The notes: generated by a model from the letters alone, not told the origin. 56,202 nt of DNA from Lachnospiraceae bacterium (GCA_003507655.1 DNUZ01000020.1:822-57023); one strand, 5' to 3'; positions 24,730 to 33,958 are shown, counted from the stretch's first letter. A program made the numbers and translations.

Positions 24730-27114
24730 ATGAGAGAACGTTTTTTTAAGCTTCGCGATAAACTTTTGAACACAACTCCCAAAATCTGTATCGAGAGAGC
24801 AAAGATTGTAACGGAAGCCTATAAGAAATATGATGCCTATCCAAATATTGAAAAAAGAGCAATGGCATTAGCGGATGTTTTAAGAAATATGACCATCTAT
24901 ATTGAAGAAGAGCAGCTTTTAGCCGGAAATCAGGCAAGTTCAAACCGGGCAGCACCACTTTTCCCGGAGTATGCATTTGCATATATCTTAGATGAACTGG
25001 ATGATTTAGAAAAAAGAAGCAGTGATAAATTCACCATTACGGAGGAGGACAAAAAGGTATTAAGAGAAATTCTTCCGTGGTGGGAAGGAAAGACCTTAAA
25101 AGACAGAGCCATAGCCATGCAGCCACAGGAAGTATTAGATGACCGGGTTACCGGTGTACTCGGATGGCAGGGAAATGTTTCAACAGGAGAAGGTCACATT
25201 GTTCCGGATTATGACATGGTAGTACGCCTTGGATTTGCCGGACTACGGGATAAGATCCAAAAGCATATGGATGAACTGGATTTAAGTAAACCGCAGGATT
25301 TAGAAAAACTGACCTTTTACCGCGCCTGCAAAGCTATTATAGACGGATGTCTCGATTACATCAAACGTTATTGCACATTAGCAAAAGAACAGGCAGAGCA
25401 GTGTGAAGATGCGGTAAGAAAAGAAGAACTGTCAGGAATCAGCCAGAGGTGTCAGGCATTGTTAGAAAGAGCACCGGAAACCTTTTTCGAGGCACTGCAA
25501 TGTGTATGGTTTGTACAGGTCATCCTGCATATTGAAACCAATGGACACTCCCTTTCTTTTGGACGGTTTGACCAGTACATGAATCCATTCCTGCAAAAAG
25601 ACTTAAAGGAAGGCAGGATTACGATGGAAGAGGCAGAAGAAATGCTTGGCTGCTTCTACCTGAAGATATACAGCAACAACAAATTGCGTTCGTGGTCGAA
25701 TACCCTGACACAGATGGGTTCCCCTACCTATCAGAACATCTGCTTGGGTGGACAAAAGGCAGATAAAACAGATGCCGTAAATGAGATGTCCTGGCTGTGT
25801 CTGGAAATGTTAGATGAGATACGTCTGCCGGAGCCGACGATGTATATCAGAGTTCATGAAAATATATCAGAAGCATTTTTGAAACGGGCAGTCAAAATCG
25901 TAAAACAGGGTGTAGGAATGCCAGCCTTTGTAAATGATCAGACCATCATCCCGGCATTAGAGCGAAGAGGTGTAACAAAAGAGGACTCATGGAATTACTC
26001 CACCATGGGCTGTACAGAAGTTCAGGTACCGGGCAAATGGGGATATCGTGCAAACGGAAAGAGCAAGATCAATCTCTTAAAGATACTTGAAATCGTTTTA
26101 AATGGAGGAAAAGACCCAAGATCCGGAAAACAGGTATTTACCGATATGAAGCCATTAGAAGAATATACCTCCATTGAAGAACTGAAACAGGCTTATAAGA
26201 GAGCCATAGAGTATTATATGAGACTGCATGTAATTGCAGATAACGTAAACGAGCTGGCAATGACCCAGATGACACCGGATGCGTTTTGCTCCTTGCTGAT
26301 GCAGGATTGTTTAGGCAGAGGAAAAGCCATCAAAGAAGGTGGAACCATCTATGACATCGTCAGTGGTACACTGGTTGGTATCCCAAATGTGGGAAATGCT
26401 GTTTATGCCATTAAGAAAAATGTCTTTGATGAAAAACGGATGACGGCGGCAGAGCTGAAAGAAGCCTTAGATAACAACTTCGCAGGTGAAAAAGGCGAGG
26501 TCATCAGAAAATATCTGTTAGAACGGACCGAAAAATATGGAAATGATGAAGAGGAAGTCGACGAACTGACCAATGAACTGGCAAACTATTATGTAGACCA
26601 GATATATCATTACAAGACTCTCCGCGAGGGCAAAGGTCCGATCGGATGCTGCTATACCAGCTCAACCGTAACCATAACAGCCAATATTCCTTCCGGTGCG
26701 ATCGTTGGAGCTTCCGCTGACGGAAGAAAAGAGGGAATGCCGACAGCAGACGGAATCTCTCCATCCACGGGAACCATGAAGAAGGGCTTAACGGCAATGT
26801 TCCAATCTGTAGGAACATTGAATACAGAGCTTTTCACAGGAGGACAGCTGTTGAATGTAAGGATCAATCCGAGTACACTGAAAACAGAAGAGGACGAGGA
26901 TAAATTCATACAGATTTTAAAGGCAGCAGGAGATCTTCACTGTTGGCACTCCCAGTATAATGTAGTTTCTAATGAGACACTGCGGGATGCACAGAAGCAC
27001 CCGGAGAATTATCAGGATCTGATGGTAAGGGTAGCAGGCTACAATGCACTGTTTACATCCCTGAACCAGGAACTGCAGGAAGACATTATTGCGCGTACAC
27101 AAATGGATCTGTAA
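24730..27114 (+). CDS. Glycyl radical enzyme, dehydratase-like, YbiW-related
   Basis: 794 aa, cytoplasmic, oxygen-sensitive. The radical site is the C-terminal RVAGYNALF with Gly770. The thiyl cysteine is Cys428 and the general base Glu430, in MGCTEVQVPGKWGYR. Other shared residues include GEGHIVPDY and ETNGHSLSFGRFDQYM. B12-independent glycerol dehydratase reads GCVEPQ followed by GWHDSAFFN; here the aspartate of that segment is absent. Instead, GKWGYR and the N-terminal blocks FPEYA and LPWWEGKTLKDR resemble E. coli YbiW, a member linked, from memory, to 1,5-anhydroglucitol-6-phosphate. The neighbouring kinase suggests a phosphorylated substrate. Strong AGGAGGAG ribosome site. Confidence 0.88.
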   Translation: MRERFFKLRDKLLNTTPKICIERAKIVTEAYKKYDAYPNIEKRAMALADVLRNMTIYIEEEQLLAGNQASSNRAAPLFPEYAFAYILDELDDLEKRSSDKFTITEEDKKVLREILPWWEGKTLKDRAIAMQPQEVLDDRVTGVLGWQGNVSTGEGHIVPDYDMVVRLGFAGLRDKIQKHMDELDLSKPQDLEKLTFYRACKAIIDGCLDYIKRYCTLAKEQAEQCEDAVRKEELSGISQRCQALLERAPETFFEALQCVWFVQVILHIETNGHSLSFGRFDQYMNPFLQKDLKEGRITMEEAEEMLGCFYLKIYSNNKLRSWSNTLTQMGSPTYQNICLGGQKADKTDAVNEMSWLCLEMLDEIRLPEPTMYIRVHENISEAFLKRAVKIVKQGVGMPAFVNDQTIIPALERRGVTKEDSWNYSTMGCTEVQVPGKWGYRANGKSKINLLKILEIVLNGGKDPRSGKQVFTDMKPLEEYTSIEELKQAYKRAIEYYMRLHVIADNVNELAMTQMTPDAFCSLLMQDCLGRGKAIKEGGTIYDIVSGTLVGIPNVGNAVYAIKKNVFDEKRMTAAELKEALDNNFAGEKGEVIRKYLLERTEKYGNDEEEVDELTNELANYYVDQIYHYKTLREGKGPIGCCYTSSTVTITANIPSGAIVGASADGRKEGMPTADGISPSTGTMKKGLTAMFQSVGTLNTELFTGGQLLNVRINPSTLKTEEDEDKFIQILKAAGDLHCWHSQYNVVSNETLRDAQKHPENYQDLMVRVAGYNALFTSLNQELQEDIIARTQMDL

Positions 27115-27135
27115 AAATCCTAAAGGGAAAAGAAG

Positions 27136-28026
27136 ATGGATAAAACAATGAAAGCAAATGTATTTAATATTCAGAGAAATTCCATACATGACGGACCGGG
27201 TATCAGAACAAACGTATTTTTTAAAGGGTGTCCTTTGCGTTGCAGATGGTGCTGCAATCCTGAATCGTGGAGAACAGAATCTTTTGTATATAGCGAAAAC
27301 ATAAAGTGCATCCATTGTGGAAAATGTGTTGCAGCATGCAAAATGCAGGCAATTACGACGGAAAATGAAAAACAGGTAATAAATTACGAAAAATGTAAGG
27401 AATGTACAGACAAACATTGCGTGCAGATATGTCCTTCCGGTGCGCTTTCCATCATGGGAAAAGAAATGAGCGTAGAAGACATCTGGGAAGAAGTAAAAAG
27501 AGATCAGATCTTTTACGGAAAAAACGGTGGTATCACGGCGAGCGGCGGAGAACCGCTGCTCCATGCAAAATTTATAAGGGAGCTGTTTGAATACTGCCAC
27601 ACACATGGGATCACAACGGCAATAGAGACCTGCTTATGTGTAGAAAAAGAAAAAGTCCATGAAGTATTAGAAGTGACCGACTATGTTCTATGCGATTATA
27701 AGCACTGGGACAAAGAGAAGTTCTATCAGTGGACAGGCGGCAATTTAGACATCATAGAAGAAAATCTGGCAGACATCTTAAGCAGTAAAAAAGATGTAGT
27801 GGTCCGAACCCCTCTGATCCCCGGTTTTAACGCAGACAGAGAAACAATTCAAAAGATGTGTAGAAAATTAAAAGATTTAGGGGCAGAAAAGATAGAATTA
27901 CTCCCATACCATCGTTTGGGAAAAATCAAATATGAAAACATGAATATGCCATATGGAATGAAAGATGACAAGTTATTGCCGGAAGAGCTGATCCGGGAAT
28001 TAAAGAGTATTCCTGAAAGCATGTAG
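27136..28026 (+). CDS. Glycyl radical enzyme activating enzyme (radical SAM)
   Basis: 296 aa. Radical SAM protein that abstracts hydrogen from Gly770 of the upstream enzyme. The SAM cluster is bound by C32, C36 and C39 in GCPLRCRWCC. A dicluster ferredoxin insert follows (CIHCGKCVAAC at ~58-68 and CKECTDKHCVQIC at ~87-99), as in activases of dehydratase-type glycyl radical enzymes. GGIYTS-like GGITASGGEPLLH supplies the SAM amine contacts. It starts 21 bp after the radical enzyme gene and ends the operon. Confidence 0.93.
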   Translation: MDKTMKANVFNIQRNSIHDGPGIRTNVFFKGCPLRCRWCCNPESWRTESFVYSENIKCIHCGKCVAACKMQAITTENEKQVINYEKCKECTDKHCVQICPSGALSIMGKEMSVEDIWEEVKRDQIFYGKNGGITASGGEPLLHAKFIRELFEYCHTHGITTAIETCLCVEKEKVHEVLEVTDYVLCDYKHWDKEKFYQWTGGNLDIIEENLADILSSKKDVVVRTPLIPGFNADRETIQKMCRKLKDLGAEKIELLPYHRLGKIKYENMNMPYGMKDDKLLPEELIRELKSIPESM

Positions 28027-28072
28027 AGGTACATTCCGAAAGCATTGCGGGGTGTTACAGCCCTGTAGGATA

Positions 28073-28103
28073 AGTGGGAAGTGACGGTTGATCACTTCCC
28101 ACT
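28073..28103. terminator. Perfect 12-bp hairpin between convergent genes
   Basis: AGTGGGAAGTGA / TCACTTCCCACT (28073-28084 with 28092-28103) with a 7-nt loop. It includes the last codons and stop of the convergent peptidase gene. There is no T-run on either side, so its action as a bidirectional terminator is likely but not certain. Confidence 0.6.
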
Positions 28104-29885
28104 TTCCGGTATATAGTCTAATAAATATTTTTTTATAATATCAAATGGTGCAGGTCCGATCCGAAGGACCGCTTCGTGGAATGCCCGGTCGGTGTATTTT
28201 TCTCCAAGGGCTTTTTTTGCGTACTTCTGTAAATCTAAAAACTTCAGATATCCGATATAGTATTTTAAATAATTTGCCGGTTCACCTAAAATATATTCAT
28301 AGGTGTCATTTGCGGCGGAGGCATTGCTGATGCCATAGTCAGAAAGGAAGTTCTTGACATCGGAAGCATCCCAGCCCTGGTAGTGGATGCCCATGTCCAT
28401 GCTTGCATACAGACTTAAAAGGATCGACTGGTTTAATTGTAAAACCTTGGCGAGATCCTTATCCAGTCCCGCATACTGATAAGAGATCATTTCCACATAG
28501 GTTGCCCAGCCTTCCGTGTAGCCGGAGTAATTCAAAAGCTGACGCACGGACGGCAGACCGGAAGTATTTGCAAAGACGTTCTGGTACAGATGTCCCGGAA
28601 AGCCTTCATGTGCTAAGGTTGTAAAGAGCTTCATTTTTTCATAATGAGAACCTTCATTAATATAAATAGAATTTTCTTTATAGTCATCAATCGGAGAGGT
28701 CAGATAAAAAGCAGGGGACAGATATTCTTCTAATGCTTCATCCACATACTTTACCGTAAAATTCGCATCCGGTGCCTCCGGAAAATCCTTCTTGATCGTC
28801 TCCTTTAACTGTGCAAGGATCTGTGACGGATCACTGGTATCAAGCTGGTAGGATTCGCTCTCCTTTGCCAAAATGGGATTTTTGGTCAGCAGTTCGGAAA
28901 GCTGCAACAAATCTTCTTTTCGTTTTTGTTCGACCTGTTTTTGTAAGTCCTTGATACTGTCGGACGAGCCGGTGGAGTATCTGACCAGATATTCATAGTA
29001 GTCTTTTCCGTCCTCGTAATTGCAAAGACCGCCTTTGTTACTGCCGGAATCTTTAAGTTCTTCTATGGCGGCGGCAAGATTTTCATAAGCCGGGATAATC
29101 TTTTTTAAGACATAGGTTTCGTTTTGGGAACGATATTCCTCCTTGGCACTTGTGCTTAAAGTGGACAGAGATTCGATCCGGTTATCAAAAGTCTCGATCA
29201 AAAAGCAGGATTTCGGGTTTTCTATAAAATCCTGACACTGGCTGATAACGGTGTCAGCGTTTTGCTTAGACATAAAAAGTCCGGCATTTGCCTTTGATTT
29301 TTCAAACTGAATGATCTCATCAAAATAAGAAGGAAGCAGTGACAGCAGTTCTAAGTAATCGGTGACATCTTTCTCGCAGCGGAAAGTATATTCTGCTAGA
29401 AGAACCGGAAGCTGGGTATGGGTACCGGTACTTGGCTGGAGAACCTCGCTATAGAGATAGAGCTTTGCATTATCGAGTTCTAACTTAGAGTAATCGTCTA
29501 AAATATCATAGGTAAGCTGCTGGTCATCCCGTAAAGCAGGATAAGAAAAATCGTCTAATGAAGAACGCATATTTTCTAACATGGTGACACTTTCGGACAG
29601 GGATTCATCCGTGACGGAACCTAAGGAGATCTCATAATCATTGATCCCATAGGCAGCCGGATCAGCTAACGTATAATGCAGGGCAATCGTGTTCAGAGTG
29701 ACCTCCTCTTCAAACAGTTCATCGGTATAGGTATCGAACTCTGATTGGATCTCGGATTCTTTTTCTTCGGATTTCAGGGAAGGAAGAGATTTTTTGACAT
29801 TACAGCCGGTAAAAAAAGAAGCCGTAAGTACAAGACTCATTCCCAAAGCAGCAAAACGTTTTCTATATGTCATGATTTTGTCCAT
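28092..29885 (-). CDS. DUF885 family lipoprotein metallopeptidase
   Basis: 597 aa. An N-terminal lipoprotein signal ends in a lipobox cysteine (FFTGC, about residue 28), so the protein is anchored outside the membrane. The DUF885 zinc signature LAHEGFPGHLYQN (HExxPGH type) lies near residue 425 and EGWATYVEM follows near 460. The family belongs to the gluzincin-like M32/DUF885 peptidases; substrates are unknown, probably peptides. Monocistronic. The start may be the second methionine (MTYRKR), giving a more standard signal peptide. Confidence 0.85.
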   Translation of the reverse strand: MDKIMTYRKRFAALGMSLVLTASFFTGCNVKKSLPSLKSEEKESEIQSEFDTYTDELFEEEVTLNTIALHYTLADPAAYGINDYEISLGSVTDESLSESVTMLENMRSSLDDFSYPALRDDQQLTYDILDDYSKLELDNAKLYLYSEVLQPSTGTHTQLPVLLAEYTFRCEKDVTDYLELLSLLPSYFDEIIQFEKSKANAGLFMSKQNADTVISQCQDFIENPKSCFLIETFDNRIESLSTLSTSAKEEYRSQNETYVLKKIIPAYENLAAAIEELKDSGSNKGGLCNYEDGKDYYEYLVRYSTGSSDSIKDLQKQVEQKRKEDLLQLSELLTKNPILAKESESYQLDTSDPSQILAQLKETIKKDFPEAPDANFTVKYVDEALEEYLSPAFYLTSPIDDYKENSIYINEGSHYEKMKLFTTLAHEGFPGHLYQNVFANTSGLPSVRQLLNYSGYTEGWATYVEMISYQYAGLDKDLAKVLQLNQSILLSLYASMDMGIHYQGWDASDVKNFLSDYGISNASAANDTYEYILGEPANYLKYYIGYLKFLDLQKYAKKALGEKYTDRAFHEAVLRIGPAPFDIIKKYLLDYIPESGK

Positions 29886-30017
29886 CCGTTCTTATATTTA
29901 AGTTACCTCATTCTAACATATCTTATCGTAGAATTATATATTTTATTCTTCTTTTTCAGAATCTTCATCGAATGCAAAAGTATGCATAGAATAGAAAAAA
30001 AGCAAGAGGAAAAATCC

Positions 30018-30638
30018 ATGTTAAATTACCTATGGGGCTTTATGATCATCATAGGAACGATTTTTGCAGCTTTTACCGGAAATCTGCCAAGTGTCACGGA
30101 AGCGGCGCTGGATTCGGCAAAAGAAGCGGTAACGCTTTGCATTACGATGATCGGAGTCATGTCCTTCTGGGTGGGGCTGATGAAGATTGCGGAGCGGGCA
30201 GGACTGATAGAGGGGGCTTCTAAAAAATTAGAGCCGCTTTTAACCTTTTTGTTTCCTTCTATCCCAAAAGATCATAAAGCAAGAGAATATATTTCCACAA
30301 ACATGATCGCAAACTTTTTCGGACTTGGCTGGGCGGCAACACCTGCCGGGATCAAGGCGATGGAGGAGCTTGAAAAATTAGAGGATGAAAGAAGAAAAAG
30401 TCCGGTGCTTGGCAAAAGGGGAGTGCCAAAAGGCATCGCTAATACAGAAATGTGTACATTTTTAATTGTCAATATTTCCTCGCTTCAACTGATCCCGATC
30501 AACATTATTGCCTATCGGACGCAGTATGGTTCCACGAACCCTACAAGAATTGTGGGAGCGGCAATTTTAGCAACCACGGTGTCGACTGCAGTTGGAGTTA
30601 TTTTTGCATGGGTGATGGAAAGGGTGAAGAAGGTATGA
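30018..30638 (+). CDS. spmA: Spore maturation protein A
   Basis: 206 aa, integral membrane protein with nucleoside recognition (Gate-type) fold. Conserved blocks: MIGVMSFWVGLMKIAERAGL, NMIANFFGLGWAATPAG and NTEMCTFLIVNISSLQLIP. In Bacillus and Clostridium, SpmA and SpmB are needed for spore core dehydration and heat resistance. ATG 30018 with GAGGA 7 bp upstream is chosen, so the longer upstream reading is not used. Its end overlaps spmB by four bases (ATGA). Confidence 0.93.
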   Translation: MLNYLWGFMIIIGTIFAAFTGNLPSVTEAALDSAKEAVTLCITMIGVMSFWVGLMKIAERAGLIEGASKKLEPLLTFLFPSIPKDHKAREYISTNMIANFFGLGWAATPAGIKAMEELEKLEDERRKSPVLGKRGVPKGIANTEMCTFLIVNISSLQLIPINIIAYRTQYGSTNPTRIVGAAILATTVSTAVGVIFAWVMERVKKV

Positions 30639-31162
30639 AAATCTTACTGTTTTTATCGGATGCCATTATCCCGCTTTTAATATTTTCCATTGTAGGTTAC
30701 GGACTGATGGCAAAGCAGAATGTCTATGACGATTTTATCGACGGGGCAAAAGACGGATTTCACACGGTCATTCAGATCATGCCGACTCTGATAGGTCTGA
30801 TGATCGGTGTGGGGATCCTTCGTGCGTCAGGATTTTTGGATTTTATTTCAAAGCTGATCGCACCGTTGACAGAGCTGGTCGGATTTCCTTCGGAACTGGT
30901 CCCGGTCACAGTCGTAAAGATGTTTTCATCCTCCGCGGCAACCGGACTGGTGCTAGATATTTTTAAAGAATATGGGACAGATTCACTGATCGGTACAATG
31001 ACATCTTTAATGATGAGCAGTACGGAAACGATCTTCTATACGATGTCTGTCTATTTTATGGCGGTCAAGGTCAGTAAAAGCCGCTGGACACTGGCAGGTG
31101 CGTTGCTGGCAACCTTAGGCGGTACGGTGGCAAGTGTGGTACTGGCGTATATGATGGTGTAA
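30635..31162 (+). CDS. spmB: Spore maturation protein B
   Basis: 175 aa, membrane protein partner of SpmA. SpmB signatures: AKDGFHTVIQIMPTLIGLMI, VGILRASGFLD, SSSAATGLV and SSTETIFYTMSVYF. The start ATG overlaps the spmA stop. The pair shows that the organism is, or descends from, a spore former. Confidence 0.94.
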   Translation: MKILLFLSDAIIPLLIFSIVGYGLMAKQNVYDDFIDGAKDGFHTVIQIMPTLIGLMIGVGILRASGFLDFISKLIAPLTELVGFPSELVPVTVVKMFSSSAATGLVLDIFKEYGTDSLIGTMTSLMMSSTETIFYTMSVYFMAVKVSKSRWTLAGALLATLGGTVASVVLAYMMV

Positions 31163-31332
31163 AATGTAATGGAATATAAAACCGTTCATTTTCAAGGGAT
31201 TGGAGATGGACGGTTTAGATACCGGATATGAAAAAGTATCAAAAAGCGGTTTCCTAAAAATTTTTTGATTGGCAACTTGCACAAAGCCGAGTCTATTTTG
31301 TCCCAAAGTCACAAAAGCAGTCCCGGTTTTGT

Positions 31333-31372
31333 ACAACTTGCCAGCCACTAAGTTGTGAACCATTTTTTGACA
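31333..31372 (+). terminator. Possible terminator downstream of spmB
   Basis: ACAACTT / AAGTTGT (31333-31339 with 31350-31356) and a T6 run at 31363-31368. The stem is weak. The 294-bp interval from spmB to the tRNA holds no gene. Confidence 0.4.
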
Positions 31373-31416
31373 CTTTAATCAAAACAGGTATAAAAACTAA
31401 AATTTTTGCATAGAAT

Positions 31417-31445
31417 TTGACAGTTAGAAGAAATAGGTCTATAAT
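31417..31445 (+). promoter_or_regulatory. Consensus promoter of tRNA-fMet
   Basis: TTGACA (31417-31422), a 17-bp spacer and TATAAT (31440-31445): the full sigma-A consensus, 11 bp before the tRNA. Confidence 0.9.
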
Positions 31446-31456
31446 AATTACATTGA

Positions 31457-31530
31457 CGCGGGATGGAGCAGTCTGGAAGCTCGTCGGGCTCATAACCCGA
31501 AGGTCGCAAGTTCAAATCTTGCTCCCGCAA
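31457..31530 (+). tRNA. Initiator tRNA-Met (CAT)
   Basis: 74-nt cloverleaf. The acceptor strands CGCGGGA and TCCCGCA leave an unpaired C1/A72, the hallmark of bacterial initiator tRNA. The anticodon stem CGGGC/ACCCG has the three G:C pairs required for initiation, and the loop TCATAAC carries anticodon CAT at 31491-31493. The T loop is TTCAAAT and the discriminator is A. No CCA is encoded. Confidence 0.96.
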
Positions 31531-31740
31531 CTCGAAGGGCATTATTGCAGAGATCAGAGAATCCTGTGGTAGTGTCTTTTTTGTTTAAAAACATAGTGGT
31601 TGTACAAAGAAAAGATACATATTATAATGCAGATAGAGAGAAGGAACTGGGCAGCATTTTGATGAAAGAAGCAATCCTGACAGCAAAAATAAAACATAAA
31701 AAAGTGTAACATAAAAAAATAACGCGAGGAGGCCTGTAAC

Positions 31741-32454
31741 ATGAACGAGATAGAGCGATTTAAAGAACTGGTGGAAAATTCGGATAATATTGTATTTTTT
31801 GGCGGTGCGGGAGTATCGACCGAGAGCGGTATCCCGGATTTTAGAAGTGTAGACGGTCTGTATAACCAGAAATATGATTATCCACCGGAAACGATCTTAA
31901 GCCATTCCTTCTATCTGTATCACACGGAGGAATTTTACCGTTTTTACCGCGATAAAATGCTGGCATTGGATGCCGAGCCGAATATGACACATAAAAAATT
32001 AGCAGAGTTAGAGCAGAAAGGTAAACTGAAAGCCGTCATCACACAGAACATTGACGGACTGCACCAGAAAGCCGGAAGCAAAGAAGTCTTAGAGCTGCAT
32101 GGAAGTGTACATAGAAATTATTGTCAGAAATGTCATAAGCTCTATGATGCAAGATATATCCTCGAATCAGAAGGCATACCGACCTGCGAGTGCGGCGGTA
32201 AGATTAAGCCGGATGTGGTGCTTTATGAAGAGGGATTAGACAGCAGGACGTTGCAAAAATCCATTGAATACATCAGCAATGCCGATATATTGATCATCGG
32301 CGGTACATCCTTAGCCGTTTATCCGGCGGCAGGACTGATCGATTATTACAGGGGTGACAAGCTGGTTTTGATCAATAAAAGTGCAACACCGATGGACAGC
32401 CGGGCGGATGTCATCATCCATGAGAGTATAGGAAAAGTATTTGGCACACTGTAG
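31741..32454 (+). CDS. cobB: NAD-dependent protein deacylase, sirtuin family
   Basis: 237 aa. The NAD-binding FGGAGVSTESGIPDFRS, TQNIDGLHQKAG, catalytic His in LELHGSVHR and zinc-binding CQKC ... CECGG are all present. Bacterial CobB/SrtN removes acyl groups from lysines, including the regulatory lysine of acetyl-CoA synthetase; an Acs is encoded at 53338-55335. GAGGAGG lies 11 bp before the ATG. Confidence 0.94.
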   Translation: MNEIERFKELVENSDNIVFFGGAGVSTESGIPDFRSVDGLYNQKYDYPPETILSHSFYLYHTEEFYRFYRDKMLALDAEPNMTHKKLAELEQKGKLKAVITQNIDGLHQKAGSKEVLELHGSVHRNYCQKCHKLYDARYILESEGIPTCECGGKIKPDVVLYEEGLDSRTLQKSIEYISNADILIIGGTSLAVYPAAGLIDYYRGDKLVLINKSATPMDSRADVIIHESIGKVFGTL

Positions 32455-32481
32455 TCCGACCAGAAAAAATCAGGAGAAACT

Positions 32482-32673
32482 ATGAATCAGTATCAATATG
32501 AAGTGGGAGATATCGTAAAACTGAAAAAACAGCATCCATGTGGAAGCCATGAATGGGAAATCCTAAGAGTAGGCGCAGATTTCCGGCTCAAATGCACAGG
32601 CTGCGGACATCAGATCATGATAGCAAGAAAACAGGTAGAGAAAAACACGAAAGGACTTACGAAAAAGTCCTAA
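32482..32673 (+). CDS. DUF951 domain-containing protein
   Basis: 63 aa. The YEVGDIVKLKKQHPCGSHEW ... LKCTGCG pattern is the DUF951 signature, a small conserved Firmicutes protein commonly encoded beside rpsF/ssb. Its function is unknown; the fold suggests an SH3-like nucleic-acid-binding protein. A CAGGAGAAA ribosome site precedes it. Confidence 0.88.
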   Translation: MNQYQYEVGDIVKLKKQHPCGSHEWEILRVGADFRLKCTGCGHQIMIARKQVEKNTKGLTKKS

Positions 32674-32708
32674 AAAACCACGAAAAATGGGAAAATGCCA
32701 AAAAATGC

Positions 32709-32737
32709 TTGAAAGTTGGAAAAACCCATGCTAAAAT
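32709..32737 (+). promoter_or_regulatory. Promoter of the rpsF-ssb-rpsR operon
   Basis: TTGAAA (32709-32714), 17-bp spacer, TAAAAT (32732-32737). A leader of about 70 nt follows, containing short stems (for example CCTTG/CAGGG) before AGGAGG. Confidence 0.65.
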
Positions 32738-32815
32738 ATATCTTCGTGATATATTATCAAATTCCTTGCTCCTTGTGAGACAGGGGGCCAGAGACCAAAA
32801 GGAGGTAAAAGCAAC

Positions 32816-33106
32816 ATGAACAAATATGAATTAGCACTCGTTGTGAACGCAAAAATCGAAGACGATGCCAGAGCAGCAGTCGTAGAGAAAGCAAAAGACT
32901 ATATTACACGTCTTGGCGGCACGATCACAAACGTTGATGAGTGGGGTAAGAAAAGATTAGCTTACGAAATTCAGAAGATGAGAGAAGGATTTTACTATTT
33001 CATCCAGTTTGATGCAAACGCAGATGTTCCTGCTCAGTTAGAGGAAAACGTTCGTATCATGGACAACGTTCTTCGTTTCTTATGCGTTAGAGCAGACGAG
33101 GCATAA
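32816..33106 (+). CDS. rpsF: 30S ribosomal protein S6
   Basis: 96 aa, the usual length. MNKYELALVVNAKIEDDA, GGTITNVDEWGKKRLAYEI and the C-terminal VLRFLCVRADE are S6 signatures. S6 pairs with S18 (rpsR, two genes downstream) on the 30S platform. The ribosome site AAAGGAGG is strong. Confidence 0.97.
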   Translation: MNKYELALVVNAKIEDDARAAVVEKAKDYITRLGGTITNVDEWGKKRLAYEIQKMREGFYYFIQFDANADVPAQLEENVRIMDNVLRFLCVRADEA

Positions 33107-33125
33107 ATAGAAAAGAGGAAATCGC

Positions 33126-33566
33126 ATGAATAAGGTAATACTTATGGGCCGACTGACCAGAGATCCGGAGATCCGTTATTCTCAGGGAGAACAGTCAACA
33201 GCCGTAGCAAGATATACAATTGCAGTAGATCGAAGATTCAGACGTGACGGAGACCAGCAGACAGCAGATTTTATCAACTGTGTTGCATTTGGACGTCAGG
33301 GAGAATTTGCAGAAAAATATTTCCGTAAAGGAATCAAGATAGCAATAACCGGACGAATTCAGACCGGAAGCTACACAAATAAAGACGGACAGAGAGTATA
33401 TACAACCGATGTCGTAGTCGAAGAACAGGAATTTGCAGAGAGCAAGTCTACAAGCGAGAGCAATGCAGGATTTGCACCGGCTGAGAGACCTGCACCAAGC
33501 AGTGCAGCAGGAGACGGCTTTATGAATATTCCGGATGGAATTGACGAAGAATTACCATTTAACTAG
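33126..33566 (+). CDS. ssb: Single-stranded DNA-binding protein
   Basis: 146 aa. The OB fold begins MNKVILMGRLTRDPEIRYS and includes FINCVAFGRQGEFAEKYF. A flexible linker leads to the acidic tip DEELPFN, a variant of the DDDIPF tail that recruits replication and repair proteins. Central position in the conserved rpsF-ssb-rpsR operon. Confidence 0.97.
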   Translation: MNKVILMGRLTRDPEIRYSQGEQSTAVARYTIAVDRRFRRDGDQQTADFINCVAFGRQGEFAEKYFRKGIKIAITGRIQTGSYTNKDGQRVYTTDVVVEEQEFAESKSTSESNAGFAPAERPAPSSAAGDGFMNIPDGIDEELPFN

Positions 33567-33586
33567 AATTATAGGAGGTAAATATC

Positions 33587-33850
33587 ATGGCTTACAATAA
33601 AGCAGAGAGAAGCGGCGACGCTCCGGCAAGAAGAAGAGCACCGCATAGAAGAAAAAAAGTCTGTGTTTTCTGTGGAAAAGACAATGTAATTGATTACAAA
33701 GATGTAAATAAATTAAAAAGATATATCTCTGAAAGAGGTAAAATCTTACCAAGAAGAATCACAGGAAACTGTGCAAAACATCAGAGAGCTCTTACAGTAG
33801 CAATCAAGAGAGCCCGTCACGTTGCATTAATGCCATATGTAACAGACTAA
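33587..33850 (+). CDS. rpsR: 30S ribosomal protein S18
   Basis: 87 aa. [20 protein letters not shown] and the basic [20 protein letters not shown] are typical of S18; the paired cysteines mark the zinc-containing form. AGGAGG precedes it, and a strong terminator follows. Confidence 0.97.
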   Translation: MAYNKAERSGDAPARRRAPHRRKKVCVFCGKDNVIDYKDVNKLKRYISERGKILPRRITGNCAKHQRALTVAIKRARHVALMPYVTD

Positions 33851-33860
33851 TAAAGTAACT

Positions 33861-33895
33861 AAATCCCCCGTATCAGTGTTGATATGGGGGTTTTG
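33861..33895 (+). terminator. Terminator of the rpsF-ssb-rpsR operon
   Basis: The arms AAATCCCCCGTATCA (33861-33875) and TGATATGGGGGTTTT (33880-33894) pair around a 4-nt loop and end in a T-run. Confidence 0.9.
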
Positions 33896-33905
33896 TGTAA
33901 AATAA

Positions 33906-33937
33906 ATGGGCAGAGCCGATTCTGCGGTTCTGCCCAT
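33906..33937 (-). terminator. Terminator of the MNT/HEPN pair
   Basis: ATGGGCAGAGCCG / CGGTTCTGCCCAT (33906-33918 with 33925-33937), a 13-bp stem. Read on the minus strand it is followed by the T-rich TTATTTTAC. Confidence 0.7.
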
Positions 33938-33958
33938 ACCACATCTAAATTAGAAAAT

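Noticed and set aside
23209..28026. Straight annotation as a glycerol kinase/glycerol dehydratase pathway for 1,3-propanediol
   Set aside because: Substrate-binding residues differ in both enzymes, and neither a 1,3-propanediol dehydrogenase nor a glycerol facilitator gene is present nearby.
30452..31162. Longer reading of spmB starting inside spmA
   Set aside because: The upstream part is in a frame overlapping spmA and does not resemble SpmB; the ATG at 30635 overlapping the spmA stop gives the normal protein.
32738..32815. Possible S6:S18 autoregulatory RNA leader before rpsF
   Set aside because: Short stems are present in the leader, but I could not identify the characteristic protein-binding hairpin with confidence, so no riboswitch-like element is called.
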